Of a DNA stretch of 64,000 bases, positions 36,059-44,856 are shown piece by piece. Both the position numbers and the translations under genes were made by a program. Source of the DNA: Streptomyces gelaticus (GTDB taxonomy: Bacteria > Actinomycetota > Actinomycetes > Streptomycetales > Streptomycetaceae). The notes under the pieces were generated by a model that was given only the letters and a program-made list of their open reading frames with translations, made no database searches and was not told the origin of the DNA. Position 1 is the stretch's first letter; the number at the start of each line of letters is the position of its first letter. The DNA is taken from assembly GCF_014649535.1 (NCBI RefSeq), contig NZ_BMTF01000007.1, positions 1 to 64,000 on the forward strand, given 5' to 3'.

Positions 36059-36913
36059 CTACGGCATCCCGATGAGCTGTCGCATCAGGTGGATGGATGT
36101 CCGGCTGAAACCTGTCGCCCGGTACAGATTGGCGGCGCGTGTGTTCTGCCTGAACACTGTCAGAGCCATGTCGGTGTTCCCCGTGGACGCGGCGTGGTCC
36201 TCCGCAACCTGGAGCAGCACTCGCCCATGCCCTCGTCCCTGATGCTTCTTCTCGACCCCTACGTCGTGGACGAATCCCGTGCGGCCGTCCGCGCTCCTGC
36301 CGAGGCACAGACGTCCGACGCGCTCACCCTGATGGAAAAGGTCCTGGAGCTGATAGGACCCCGCCGCTCCACCCGGTCGCGCGAGGGAAGTGAGGGCCTT
36401 TTGCGCGCTGGACTCCGCGTAGCCGCCGGGCAGTCCCAGGTCGCGCAGCACCGCCGCGTACCCGCGCAAGAACCCCCGCTCCCACGACTCCCGCCCGGCC
36501 TGCGACGTCCACACGGTCGCATAGCCCTCGCCCGGTTCCGTGCCGGCCCGCTCGACCGGGCCGACCCGCTTGCCCAGGTCATAGGCGAACTCCTTGTATC
36601 CGGCAAGCGAAAGCATCGGGAGATCGCCGAACCGGAAGGAGGGAAGTGTCAGGAGAACGTGATCGCATCCGGCACTGAACAGCACTCGCTCCGCTGCGCG
36701 CACCGCCCGGAGGGCGAGACGGCGTTCGTGATCGTCGTCCTCCACCTGGAACGAGTGGATCCTGCCGACGGGTGCCTTGCCGCCCGTGGCCAGACGCACA
36801 GACCCGACATCCCGTGCACCCACTCGCAGGACGTACTCCTCGACCGTCGGATCCGCGCCCGGCGCACCCTCGGATGCCGCCTCCACAAGGCGGAGATCCC
36901 CCGACCGCTCCAT
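36059..36913 (-). CDS. GNAT N-acetyltransferase, last gene of the lanthipeptide operon
   Basis: A 284-residue acetyltransferase with two GNAT-like halves. The C-terminal half is complete: FVHDVGVEKKHQGRGHGRVL is the acetyl-CoA loop and NTRAANLYRATGFSRT the terminal motif. The N-terminal half (ALRAVRAAERVLFSAGCDHV) is degenerate. ATG 36913 follows GGGGAGGGG. It begins 39 bp after the LLM oxidoreductase stop on the same strand, so it is probably cotranscribed with the lanthipeptide genes. It could acetylate the peptide N terminus (known in paenibacillin) or serve in self-protection; a chance neighbour is also possible. Confidence 0.85.
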   Translation of the reverse strand: MERSGDLRLVEAASEGAPGADPTVEEYVLRVGARDVGSVRLATGGKAPVGRIHSFQVEDDDHERRLALRAVRAAERVLFSAGCDHVLLTLPSFRFGDLPMLSLAGYKEFAYDLGKRVGPVERAGTEPGEGYATVWTSQAGRESWERGFLRGYAAVLRDLGLPGGYAESSAQKALTSLARPGGAAGSYQLQDLFHQGERVGRLCLGRSADGRTGFVHDVGVEKKHQGRGHGRVLLQVAEDHAASTGNTDMALTVFRQNTRAANLYRATGFSRTSIHLMRQLIGMP

Positions 36914-36952
36914 GCCCCTCCCCGGTTGCCGTCCCGAGCCGCATGCGATCGG

Positions 36953-37957
36953 TCAGACCGCGGGATGCCCCAACGCAGTCAGTAGTGCCTGCGCCTCCGA
37001 GAGACCGGCTCGTGGCCCCTCGAGGGCGACCACACCGCCGGCGCTGACCACGACTTCGTCCACGCCGGCCGCCGCGTACTCGGTCACGCGGTCCTTCAGC
37101 TCGGCCGCGTCCCCGTACAGGAAGGCACCACCGTCCACGAGGGCCCTCGCCGCCTTCACCGGATCCGAGTCCACATCGGTGTCCATGCCGGCCTGTCTCA
37201 GCATGTCCCGGTAGTGGGGCAGACCGAGATGGGCCCGGTTTCCGGCGAGGACGAGTTCTTCCGCCGCCCGGTCGGCCCTTTCGAGCGCGGCAGGCACCAT
37301 CGCGACGACGCGCGGGACCGCACGACCGCGAGTGGCCGCCCCCTCTCGCAGCGCCGGCAGGATGACGTCACGGATGTATGCGGCAGGCGCCAGCCAGGTG
37401 ATCGCGACATCGGCCACCTCTCCGGCAAGCCGCGCCATCCCGGGCCGGAGCACGCCCAAGCCCACCTCGACCCGGGGACGAGTGACCTTGGGGAGTCTGC
37501 CGTGAAAGGAGAAGTACTCGCCCGTGACGGCCACCTCTCCCCCGTCCAGCAGCCCTTTCAGGATGCTCGCGTACTCCCGCACCGCCCCCAGCTGGCTGCG
37601 ATAGGGCGCGCCCAGCAGCCTCTTCTGGAACGAGACACTGCCGGGACCGTAGCCGGCGACGACCGGGTGCCCGGTCGCGGCGGCCACCGACTGGGCCTGG
37701 ACAGCCGCGTCGTAAGGATGGCGCAGCGGCATCAGCGACACACCGATGCCCGCGGGAACCGGAAATCCGGCCGCCGCCGCGTGAATGAACGGATGGTGTG
37801 TGTCGCCGCTCAGTACCTGGCCGAGCCAGAGCGTGCGCCCGCCCCGCGACTGAGCGAGCGCGGCGTAGGGCAGGACGGCCTGCATCCGCGCGCCTCCGAC
37901 GGGCATCATGAGCGCGATGTCCGGCATCATCGTGTTCCGTCGCACGTCAACCCCCAT
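36953..37957 (-). CDS. LLM-family (F420/FMN) oxidoreductase, possible lanthipeptide dehydroamino-acid reductase
   Basis: A 334-residue luciferase-like TIM barrel: IALMMPVGGARMQAVLPYAA, SGDTHHPFIHAAAAGF, VAGYGPGSVSFQKRLLG and FSFHGRLPKVTRPRVEVGLG. It lies 25 bp behind the SdpA-like gene in the lanthipeptide operon. F420-dependent LLM reductases (LxmJ of lexapeptide) convert dehydroalanine to D-alanine in lanthipeptides, so a reductive tailoring role on this peptide is the best guess. ATG 37957 is taken as start; ATGs at 37930 and 37927 are alternatives and none has a strong ribosome site. Confidence 0.87.
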   Translation of the reverse strand: MGVDVRRNTMMPDIALMMPVGGARMQAVLPYAALAQSRGGRTLWLGQVLSGDTHHPFIHAAAAGFPVPAGIGVSLMPLRHPYDAAVQAQSVAAATGHPVVAGYGPGSVSFQKRLLGAPYRSQLGAVREYASILKGLLDGGEVAVTGEYFSFHGRLPKVTRPRVEVGLGVLRPGMARLAGEVADVAITWLAPAAYIRDVILPALREGAATRGRAVPRVVAMVPAALERADRAAEELVLAGNRAHLGLPHYRDMLRQAGMDTDVDSDPVKAARALVDGGAFLYGDAAELKDRVTEYAAAGVDEVVVSAGGVVALEGPRAGLSEAQALLTALGHPAV

Positions 37958-37982
37958 ATGCACAAGAGAGGTCCGGCCGCGA

Positions 37983-38516
37983 TCACAGCGGAACGGACGG
38001 CGAGGAGAAGATGAACTTGGGCTTGAGGCCCGGATCGTAGCCCCCGCTCTTGACGATGACGAACTGGAACGCCACACCATCCTCCCGCTCGCTCGCGGGG
38101 TGCGACGCGATCTCGGCGCGGACGTACTCCCTCAGGATTCGGTACAGGTGGTTCTCCGTGACCCCCTGGACACCGGCGGAAGCGACTACCCCGCTCAACT
38201 TGCCGCAGACCATGAGAACGGACTTGACGTGCCGCCGCTGCGGGGACCACAGGACGGAGGTCCAGCCCCTCTCGCACGGTTGCGACGGCCGACGCCACCC
38301 GCCGGTCGAGCGGTCGGCGCGCACGAGGCGGTACAGCACGACGTAGTCGTGCTGCGCGGGGATGGGCGCGAAGAACCGCCAGTTCGGAATGAGACCGAGA
38401 CGGTCGAACCGCCGCAGCCCGTCGAACACCCGGTGGGGGTGCTGGCTGAGGACCGTCGCGGTGAACCAGCCCGCGAGAGCGGCCCGAACGGAACGGTCGA
38501 GAACACTGCGGCTCAA
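37983..38516 (-). CDS. SdpA-like small membrane-associated protein
   Basis: A 177-residue protein starting at TTG 38516, which overlaps the preceding stop (TTGA). An N-terminal hydrophobic stretch (AALAGWFTATVLSQH) is followed by the motif IPNWRFFAPIPAQHDYVVLY. A W.FF.P.P element of this kind followed by Tyr/Leu strands is what I associate with SdpA of the Bacillus SdpABC toxin system and with small proteins encoded next to HTTM genes in actinomycetes. In the Sdp system SdpA and SdpB together mature the toxin. Here it is in an operon with an HTTM (SdpB-like) gene and LanABC. Family assignment is tentative. Confidence 0.7.
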   Translation of the reverse strand: MSRSVLDRSVRAALAGWFTATVLSQHPHRVFDGLRRFDRLGLIPNWRFFAPIPAQHDYVVLYRLVRADRSTGGWRRPSQPCERGWTSVLWSPQRRHVKSVLMVCGKLSGVVASAGVQGVTENHLYRILREYVRAEIASHPASEREDGVAFQFVIVKSGGYDPGLKPKFIFSSPSVPL

Positions 38517-39502
38517 CGGTCGGCCTCCACCTCGTAGAGGGCATGCAGAAAGCGTTGTGTCCCATGGACGATCCCCTTCGCTCCTTCCTCGTACGGCACT
38601 GCTTCTCGCCTGACGTCGTCGAGGACCGTGGTGCCGGCGAAGCCGGGCAGGTCCATGAGCTCCGCATGCATCTCCTGATACGCGAGGCTCTCGGCGGTCC
38701 TGGGGCTCGACATGAGCAGGGACACCGGGACGGGGACCTTCGGGATCGTGGCCGGCTCGGTCAGTTCACGATGTGCGGCCCGCCACTCGCGTTCCGCCGC
38801 GGTCCAGGTCGAGGCCGCACGGTACTGATCCAGGCAGAGCGACCTCACCCGTCGGGGGACCTGGTCGATCCACGGGGGCGGCAGCAGCAGCGGGGAGAGG
38901 CCGCAACGCAGGGACCGCGGCATCAGGGTGAAGCCGAACCCGGTTTGCTCGGAGAGCGATCGAAGCAGCTTCGACCGATGGAGCTCGCCCGGGTACCGGG
39001 GATCGATCACCACCACTCCGTCGACCAGCCCGGGCGCGTCCGCCGCGGCCCGCAGAGCGAGGAGCCCGCCGAGTCCGTGCCCGACCAGCACCACGCGGCG
39101 GCCCTCGCAAGTCACCCGCACGAGGTCCACGGTGTCCTCCACGAGCAGGGCGAGGGTGAACGCGGCGGTGCTCCCGAGACGACTCCTGCCATAACCGGCG
39201 CGGTTGGCCACCAGGACCGAGAAGTCCTCGCCGAGCGCGGCCTCGACCGCGCTCCATCGCTCCACGGTGTCGCCCAGATCCGGCAGAAGCATCACCACGG
39301 GATCCGTGGCGAGCGCCGGGCGAGGTGTGCGCCGGAACCGATACGCGATGGTGCTGCCGCTGCCGGTGCGTACGAATCGCTCCGCACCGGTTCCCCGCGC
39401 GGCCCGGCGGGCCGTCCGCCGCTGTGCGACCGCTCCTGTGAGCAGAGCAGTACCGAGCACCGCGGTGATCAGGCGCGGCAGCGCGTCATCCCTGGTGTCC
39501 AC
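38513..39502 (-). CDS. Membrane-anchored alpha/beta-hydrolase fold protein lacking the nucleophile
   Basis: A 329-residue protein from GTG 39502, which overlaps the HTTM stop by 17 bp and follows GGAGGG. Residues ~10-28 (LITAVLGTALLTGAVAQ) form a membrane anchor. The fold is a classical alpha/beta hydrolase (VVMLLPDLGDTVERWSAVE, FSVLVANRAGYGRS, VVVIDPRYPG), but the nucleophile elbow reads VVLVGHGLGGLLAL: the usual serine is glycine 143 (codon GGA). A late histidine (GIVHGTQRFL) remains. It is therefore probably a binding or scaffolding protein, not a hydrolase, in the Sdp-like module of the lanthipeptide operon. Confidence 0.85.
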   Translation of the reverse strand: MDTRDDALPRLITAVLGTALLTGAVAQRRTARRAARGTGAERFVRTGSGSTIAYRFRRTPRPALATDPVVMLLPDLGDTVERWSAVEAALGEDFSVLVANRAGYGRSRLGSTAAFTLALLVEDTVDLVRVTCEGRRVVLVGHGLGGLLALRAAADAPGLVDGVVVIDPRYPGELHRSKLLRSLSEQTGFGFTLMPRSLRCGLSPLLLPPPWIDQVPRRVRSLCLDQYRAASTWTAAEREWRAAHRELTEPATIPKVPVPVSLLMSSPRTAESLAYQEMHAELMDLPGFAGTTVLDDVRREAVPYEEGAKGIVHGTQRFLHALYEVEADR

Positions 39503-40355
39503 GGATTCCCTCCACTGTGCCGATGCTGTTCGGCCGCGTCACGTAAAGGATCGCGGGATAGGTGGAGAAGAAGGCCCACACGAAGCGCGAGAGCCCCATG
39601 ACCCGGGCATTGACCAGGTGGAAGGAGCCGGAGACGGCCAGCATGAGCGGAGCCGCCCTCCCGTTCGCCACGAAGATCACGGGGAACGCACACTCGAACA
39701 ACAGCACCCCGTGGCTCACGTACTTCGACAGCTCCGGGAAACGCTGCGTGAGCCGGTAGGCTCCCTCGTCGCCGTAGATCTCGGTCCGGAGGATGCCCGG
39801 CAGCGCTTCGCCCGAACGCCAGCCCGGTCCAGCGAGCTTGGTGACGCCGGCGGCGAAGTACGACAGGGCCGACTGGAGTGCGACGAACCAGAGGCAGGCG
39901 TCCACCACCTTCGGCTGCCGCTCGCTCAGCCGGGCCACGGCGGCGACCCCCTGCACCGTGAAGGCCACCTGGTCGGATCCGTCCGTCCCGAAGTGCTGGC
40001 GAGGATTGACCACCAGCGAGGACAGGGCGAGGAAGGACCCGGCGGCCGCTCTGGTCCGGCGCCCTGTCGACGGCACCAGAAGCGTTGCCGCCGCGGCCAC
40101 CCGGGCGATCTGAATCGACCGGCTCACCCGCGGCCGGCCGACGAAGTCCAGGACCCGTTGTACCGGGGGTGGTGCCCACGCGAACTCCTCACGGACCAGG
40201 TTCCAGTCCACGAGGGGCGCGTTGTGCGCCCGGCGCTCGATAGTCAGCGACTCGAGAGCTGCGACCAGATGCGTGATCGCGCAAATCTGCTCGGTCGTCG
40301 TCAGTGTGCGTGCGCGGCCCGGCCGCGGCACTCGAATTCTCCCTGACCACCGCAT
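39486..40355 (-). CDS. HTTM-domain (SdpB / vitamin K carboxylase-like) membrane protein
   Basis: A 289-residue integral membrane protein with several hydrophobic segments (RVAAAATLLVP, VDACLWFVALQSALSYFAAG, GVLLFECAFPVIFVANGRAA, LMLAVSGSFHLVNARVMGLS). The HTTM signature is seen in the LSYFAAGVTKLAGPGWRSGE region and in the conserved FHLVNA histidine. HTTM proteins include SdpB, required with SdpA to produce the SDP toxin of Bacillus. ATG 40355 has GGTGGGG about 9 nt upstream and lies 41 bp after lanC. The context suggests a role in export, final maturation or immunity of the lanthipeptide, as no LanT or LanFEG is present. Confidence 0.85.
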   Translation of the reverse strand: MRWSGRIRVPRPGRARTLTTTEQICAITHLVAALESLTIERRAHNAPLVDWNLVREEFAWAPPPVQRVLDFVGRPRVSRSIQIARVAAAATLLVPSTGRRTRAAAGSFLALSSLVVNPRQHFGTDGSDQVAFTVQGVAAVARLSERQPKVVDACLWFVALQSALSYFAAGVTKLAGPGWRSGEALPGILRTEIYGDEGAYRLTQRFPELSKYVSHGVLLFECAFPVIFVANGRAAPLMLAVSGSFHLVNARVMGLSRFVWAFFSTYPAILYVTRPNSIGTVEGIRGHQG

Positions 40356-40396
40356 GTCTGATTCCCCACCTGTTCCGATCGTCCGCCGGGCCGCTG

Positions 40397-41698
40397 TCAG
40401 GCCAGCAAGAGCGCCGCGTCCCACGGCGCCGCCTCGGTGCTTCCCGAGGCGTAGGCGTCCAGTGCCAGGACGACACCGGCGGCGCCGTCCAGGAAACCCG
40501 GGAGCGCGAGCGTCGTACGCCCGTCTTCGTCCGGGTATCCGAACCCGAAGGGTTCCCGTTCGTCGTGGAGCCGGAGAACCATGTCGGCGATCTCGTCGCG
40601 AACCTGGTTCACCTCCTCGGCAAGTGGCCCCGTCGCGAAGAACTTGAGGCAGTTGAGCGCACCGGCCCAGCCGTGGCAGAGTCCGGCGCTCCGCACCGGC
40701 CATCGGTTCAGCGGTACGCGGACCACGGATTCCACGGCCGAGTGGGCCAGCAGGCGCAGTTCCTCCTGACCGGTCGCGTCCGCCGCGAGACGCAGCGCCG
40801 AGGCGATACCGAGACTGCCGTAACACCACGCCGTTCTTCCGCTCTCCTCGTCGCCGTCACCGGACAGCCACTCGTCCCACGAGATGAAGTCGGGCCAGAA
40901 GACGCCGTGCTCCCCCACCCGAGCACGATCCCGGTAGACGCCGGCCAGCGTCTCCATCGTCTTCAGCTGACCGGGTACGGACACCCCCTGCCCGTGGGCG
41001 AGGGCCAGCAGTGCCAGCGGGCCGGCGATGCCGTGCGACATCCCGAGGTTCAGGTTGCCGGCGCGTGGCGAGGCGACGAGACCGCCGCGCGGTCTCGTCA
41101 ACGTCCAGTAACCGGGGAGGTGGTGACCGTCGACGGAGCGACTCGTTCCGAGAGCGACCAGTGTCTTCAGGACCGACACGAGGGTGTCCCGCATCGGGGC
41201 GCCCCTCAACAGGGCGTACCGGCCCACGCCCGCCAGACCGCTGATGGCGTCGAAGCGGGCCCGGTCGCCGATGGGATCGCGTGCGACGGAGGTGCACACC
41301 GCTGCCACGACGGCGCCCAGGGAAGCGTCGATCCGCTGCAGGGCGCGTCCATACCCGCTGCCGCTCCCACGGCACAGGAGGAGCGACAACGCCAGGCCGC
41401 TGAGCCCGGAGTGCAGGCCGGGGTCACTGGCGGGACCGCCCTGCAACAACTGGACGGCCGCGGTGAAATGCCGGTGTGCCACCCGGTCCGCCCGCAGGCC
41501 GGGAGGTGCGCAGTCGCCGAAGAGGAGGGCCACGCCGGGCAGGCCGCTGCCCAGGCTCCGCGCCTGTGCTTCCAGTTGCGCCGAGGTCGCGTCGTCGCCC
41601 AGCGAGTCCGTGAACGTCCTCAGGACGGACGCGGGGTCGACGAGCCCGGCCGAGACGTCCTGGCAGACTCGGCGCACACGGCTGGTTCTGTCGGTCAT
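40397..41698 (-). CDS. lanC: LanC-type lanthionine cyclase
   Basis: A 433-residue cyclase that adds cysteine thiols to dehydroalanine/dehydrobutyrine to form (methyl)lanthionine rings. The zinc ligands are intact: C292 in AWCYGSLG and C341-H342 in AGLCHGWAG. The alpha/alpha-barrel repeats are marked by LHSGLSGLAL, DAISGLAGVGRY, LGMSHGIAGPLALLA and PGFLDGAAGVVLAL. ATG 41698 overlaps the lanB stop (ATGA), so the two are translationally coupled. Length is normal for class I cyclases. Confidence 0.96.
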   Translation of the reverse strand: MTDRTSRVRRVCQDVSAGLVDPASVLRTFTDSLGDDATSAQLEAQARSLGSGLPGVALLFGDCAPPGLRADRVAHRHFTAAVQLLQGGPASDPGLHSGLSGLALSLLLCRGSGSGYGRALQRIDASLGAVVAAVCTSVARDPIGDRARFDAISGLAGVGRYALLRGAPMRDTLVSVLKTLVALGTSRSVDGHHLPGYWTLTRPRGGLVASPRAGNLNLGMSHGIAGPLALLALAHGQGVSVPGQLKTMETLAGVYRDRARVGEHGVFWPDFISWDEWLSGDGDEESGRTAWCYGSLGIASALRLAADATGQEELRLLAHSAVESVVRVPLNRWPVRSAGLCHGWAGALNCLKFFATGPLAEEVNQVRDEIADMVLRLHDEREPFGFGYPDEDGRTTLALPGFLDGAAGVVLALDAYASGSTEAAPWDAALLLA

Positions 41699-44600
41699 CG
41701 GTGCCGCAGCCTTCGCGCCGCATGGCCGAGCAGGACGAGGCTCCGTTCCTCGTTCTCCGGGTTCACGCCGACGAGACGGTTGTGCTGCATGTGGAGAAGG
41801 CTGGAGATCGCGTAGTTCTGCTGCTTCTCGGAGAACCGGGACGGATCCCGCGAGATGCTCTCGCCGTAGCCGCGCGCAGCAGCGTTGTCCCCCCAGGCCC
41901 GTACCAGGTCGAGCGCCGGAAGGCGTTCGGTGACGCTTCGTGCGACGTCCTTGGCCGTCACGATCCGGCACACCTCGTCGATCTGGTCACGGCCGACGGC
42001 CCCGTCCCTGGACTTCATGAAACGTTCCGCCGCCCACGTGGTCCAGTCCACCCCGAGGGCTTCCAGCAGGGACGCGTAGCCGGCCACCAGGACAGTGTTC
42101 GCGGCGACACCGAGGGCCTGGCCACGGTTCAGCAGACGGATCTGGTTGACGGCGACCTGACTGTCGACGCAGAAGATCCTCTCGGCGAGCGACAGCGCCT
42201 CGGGCCCGCCGTAGCGCTCGGTCTCCGGCTCGTAGGACTCTGCGCCGACGCGGCGGAGGAGACCCTTGCGGATGAGCGCCCGCAGATTCTCGTGCAGCCG
42301 CTCGTGCATCCGTCCCGTCGTCCTCGCGTCGGCGCTCTTCAGACGCAGGCGGAGGTGCGGCTCCGGATCGTTGAAGCGGATGAAGAACCACTGGTCGGCC
42401 AGATCGGCCGTCTCCCTCACCACTTGGGGCAGATGGCGTGCGATCAGCTCGTCATGGGTGTCGAGGTCGGCGTACAGCCGTACGTACGCCCACTCGCCGC
42501 CGAGACCGTGGTGCACGGGCTCGATCACTGCCGGCGGGTGCGGCGGCCGGGGTTCGTCCGTCCGGGCATTCCCGCGCAGCGGAACCACGATCTCGTTGGA
42601 CCGGCCCTGGAGCCAGCCGAAGTCCTCCTCGCCCATGCCCGGTCCCTCCATCAGGGTGATCCCGCCCTTGAGCAGGTCGCGACGGAGGATCTCGCGGTGG
42701 AAGGCGTCGTCGAGGTCCAGCCCGTAGACGCGGTCCTGGTCCACGACGCCGACCCGTCGGTCGACGCGTGACGCGTCCCGCCACCGCGGGACCGCCTCGT
42801 GCCAGGCCGACGGGTCCCCTGCGGCCCGGCGCAGGGCCGGGGTTGCACGCCAGGTCCTGGGGAAGGCGACGACCTTGCCGATGCGGACGCGTGGCAGCAT
42901 GGGCAGCGCGTCGTACCCTTTCCAGTTCCATTCGCGCCAGGCCTTCCGGCCGCTCGTGTACCGCAGTTCGCTGAGGAATCTCGCCAGGTTCGGCGCACCG
43001 CCCTGAAGCGCGAGCATGTGCGGGACGAAGGGATGCACCTCCGTGTCCTCACGCGGCCAGTGGAGACGGAGCCTCGTTCCGTCGGAGTGGACGACGAGCT
43101 CTCGCCAGTCGATCGGACGGCCGCCGTCGTCCCGGCCGACGAAGGTGCCGATGGGCAGAGTGAAGGGGACGAGGCGCGGCGTGCGCATCACGTTGCGGGC
43201 GCGCGCCGAGGTCGGCTCGAAGAAGACCTGCGCGTGAATACCGGAGGAGTGGTCGGACGGGTAGAGCGCGGCAAGCCGGTCCACGCTGCCGGTCAGTTCC
43301 GCGAACCGCCCCATGGTGGCGCCCATGACGCGCGCGCCCACCAGCGGTGACGAGACCAGCTCGAAGTCACCGGCGTTCAGGGCGTCGGTGTCCCGGGCCC
43401 TGAGCTGGAAGCAGAGATCCATGTCGTACGGGGGTGACTGTGTGCTGTCCGCGAGCAGTTCCACATCGGACTCGTCCAGGACGACCTCTCCGTCCGGGTG
43501 TGTCAGTCCGCTGTGCAGCAGCGCGGCCACGTGCTCCTCGCGCCGCGCCTGGCGGAGCTCGTCCTTGGTGCCCGTGGCGTCGGGGAAGACCCGGGAGTTG
43601 ACGAGGGGGTGGCGGTAGCCGGTGGGGAAGCCCAGGCCTCGGTGCGAGTCGATGAGCTGTTCGAGCCGGACCGCGCCGTACTTGCCGTAGCGGTCCATGA
43701 ACGCGTAGAAGTACGAAACCATGTGCGGGTGCGAGGGCTCGTCGGGAGTGATGCGCCACATCGTGGACGCGTACGACTCGATCTCCGCGAGCACGCCGGG
43801 CGGGACAGCGGCCCGGACGCCCAGCTCCAGGTCCACCTGGATGGCGCCCTTGGCCGTCTCGGCCAGCCCCTTGGCCGTACGGGAGGCCGTTCTGAGCTCC
43901 TCGATCCCTTCCGCCGACTCCGGGCGCTCCTCGTATCGCCGTAGGCGGGTGCGCAGTTCCCGCATTGTGCCGGACTCCGGACAGGTGCCGTCGTGCGGCA
44001 GCTCGTCGAGGAGGTCGGAGCGCAGCGAGGTGAGCAGGACACCGTTCTGCACGAGCCCGAGGAGGTAGCGGTCGATCTGCTCGACGGGGGTCTCGGGCAG
44101 TGTGCCGGCCAGCCGGTCGGCCAGCTCCGCGTACCGGATCGGCCTCGCCGCCGTCTCGCGGACGGTGGCCAGAAGCCGTGTCATGCGGATACTCGCCTGG
44201 CCGCTGCCCTTCTCCCCCGTACCGGCCGGGGCGTGTGTGCTGGGCAGGACGAGCCTGTCCCCGCGGACATAGCCGAGGTTGGTGACGACGACGGTCAGCG
44301 AGTGACGCACGCTCGGGTACGTCAGCAGGGTCCGCGCCACCTCGGAGAACCATGCCTCGTCGAACCGTGCTCTCACACGGCGCTCCGTGTGCTCCACGCG
44401 CGCGGTGTCCGCCGTCTCCAGAACAGAGACTCCGGCGTGCAGGCCGAAGGGTGTCGGCCGGCCGGCTATGCGCAGGGCGTACTTGGTGAGCGAGACGGCC
44501 GTCTTCATCAGGCGCTTCCGCGGCAGTTCCGCGCCATCGAGCAGCCGTTCCAACGTCTCGTCGAGAGAAGGGCTGGACACCGCCACGGCGTCACGGAGGC

Positions 44601-44760
44601 GCCGGTCCGACGCCAGAAGCCGGATCTGGGCCAGGAGATCCGTTTCGCTGAAGCCGTACGTCGCGCTCGCCGGAGGCGAGGGAATTTCGGCCGGGCTTTG
44701 AGAAGTGGCCACCGCACGAAGCATCAGCGGTTCCCGTGACGTGAAATAACCCGCCTTCAT
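41695..44760 (-). CDS. lanB: LanB-type lanthipeptide dehydratase (full length)
   Basis: A 1,021-residue class I dehydratase with both parts in one chain. The N-terminal glutamylation domain (about 1-720) contains YGKYGAVRLEQLIDSHRGLG, VVLDESDVELLAD and VSSPLVGARVMGAT; the C-terminal elimination domain (SpaB_C, about 770-1010) contains WAYVRLYADLDTHDELI and DQWFFIRFNDPEPHLRLRLK. It uses glutamyl-tRNA to activate Ser/Thr of the precursor and eliminates glutamate to give Dha/Dhb. ATG 44760 follows GGAGG. A long hairpin separates it from lanA 97 bp upstream, and it overlaps lanC by 4 bp. Confidence 0.96.
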   Translation of the reverse strand: MKAGYFTSREPLMLRAVATSQSPAEIPSPPASATYGFSETDLLAQIRLLASDRRLRDAVAVSSPSLDETLERLLDGAELPRKRLMKTAVSLTKYALRIAGRPTPFGLHAGVSVLETADTARVEHTERRVRARFDEAWFSEVARTLLTYPSVRHSLTVVVTNLGYVRGDRLVLPSTHAPAGTGEKGSGQASIRMTRLLATVRETAARPIRYAELADRLAGTLPETPVEQIDRYLLGLVQNGVLLTSLRSDLLDELPHDGTCPESGTMRELRTRLRRYEERPESAEGIEELRTASRTAKGLAETAKGAIQVDLELGVRAAVPPGVLAEIESYASTMWRITPDEPSHPHMVSYFYAFMDRYGKYGAVRLEQLIDSHRGLGFPTGYRHPLVNSRVFPDATGTKDELRQARREEHVAALLHSGLTHPDGEVVLDESDVELLADSTQSPPYDMDLCFQLRARDTDALNAGDFELVSSPLVGARVMGATMGRFAELTGSVDRLAALYPSDHSSGIHAQVFFEPTSARARNVMRTPRLVPFTLPIGTFVGRDDGGRPIDWRELVVHSDGTRLRLHWPREDTEVHPFVPHMLALQGGAPNLARFLSELRYTSGRKAWREWNWKGYDALPMLPRVRIGKVVAFPRTWRATPALRRAAGDPSAWHEAVPRWRDASRVDRRVGVVDQDRVYGLDLDDAFHREILRRDLLKGGITLMEGPGMGEEDFGWLQGRSNEIVVPLRGNARTDEPRPPHPPAVIEPVHHGLGGEWAYVRLYADLDTHDELIARHLPQVVRETADLADQWFFIRFNDPEPHLRLRLKSADARTTGRMHERLHENLRALIRKGLLRRVGAESYEPETERYGGPEALSLAERIFCVDSQVAVNQIRLLNRGQALGVAANTVLVAGYASLLEALGVDWTTWAAERFMKSRDGAVGRDQIDEVCRIVTAKDVARSVTERLPALDLVRAWGDNAAARGYGESISRDPSRFSEKQQNYAISSLLHMQHNRLVGVNPENEERSLVLLGHAARRLRHR

Positions 44761-44784
44761 CCCCTGCCTCCATAAGAACGAGCC

Positions 44785-44830
44785 GCCAGGCCCGTGAAAA
44801 GAAGGCAGAGCCTCTTTTCACAGGCCTGGC
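44785..44830 (-). terminator. Intra-operon hairpin between lanA and lanB
   Basis: An 18-nt arm at 44785-44802 pairs with 44813-44830 across a 10-nt loop; 17 of 18 positions are Watson-Crick and the remaining one is G-U in the minus-strand RNA. It lies directly after the precursor gene, where an attenuator or RNA-stabilising stem would give more lanA than lanBC message. Confidence 0.75.
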
Positions 44831-44856
44831 ATTTCCGAAGATCCCTCACGGGATGA

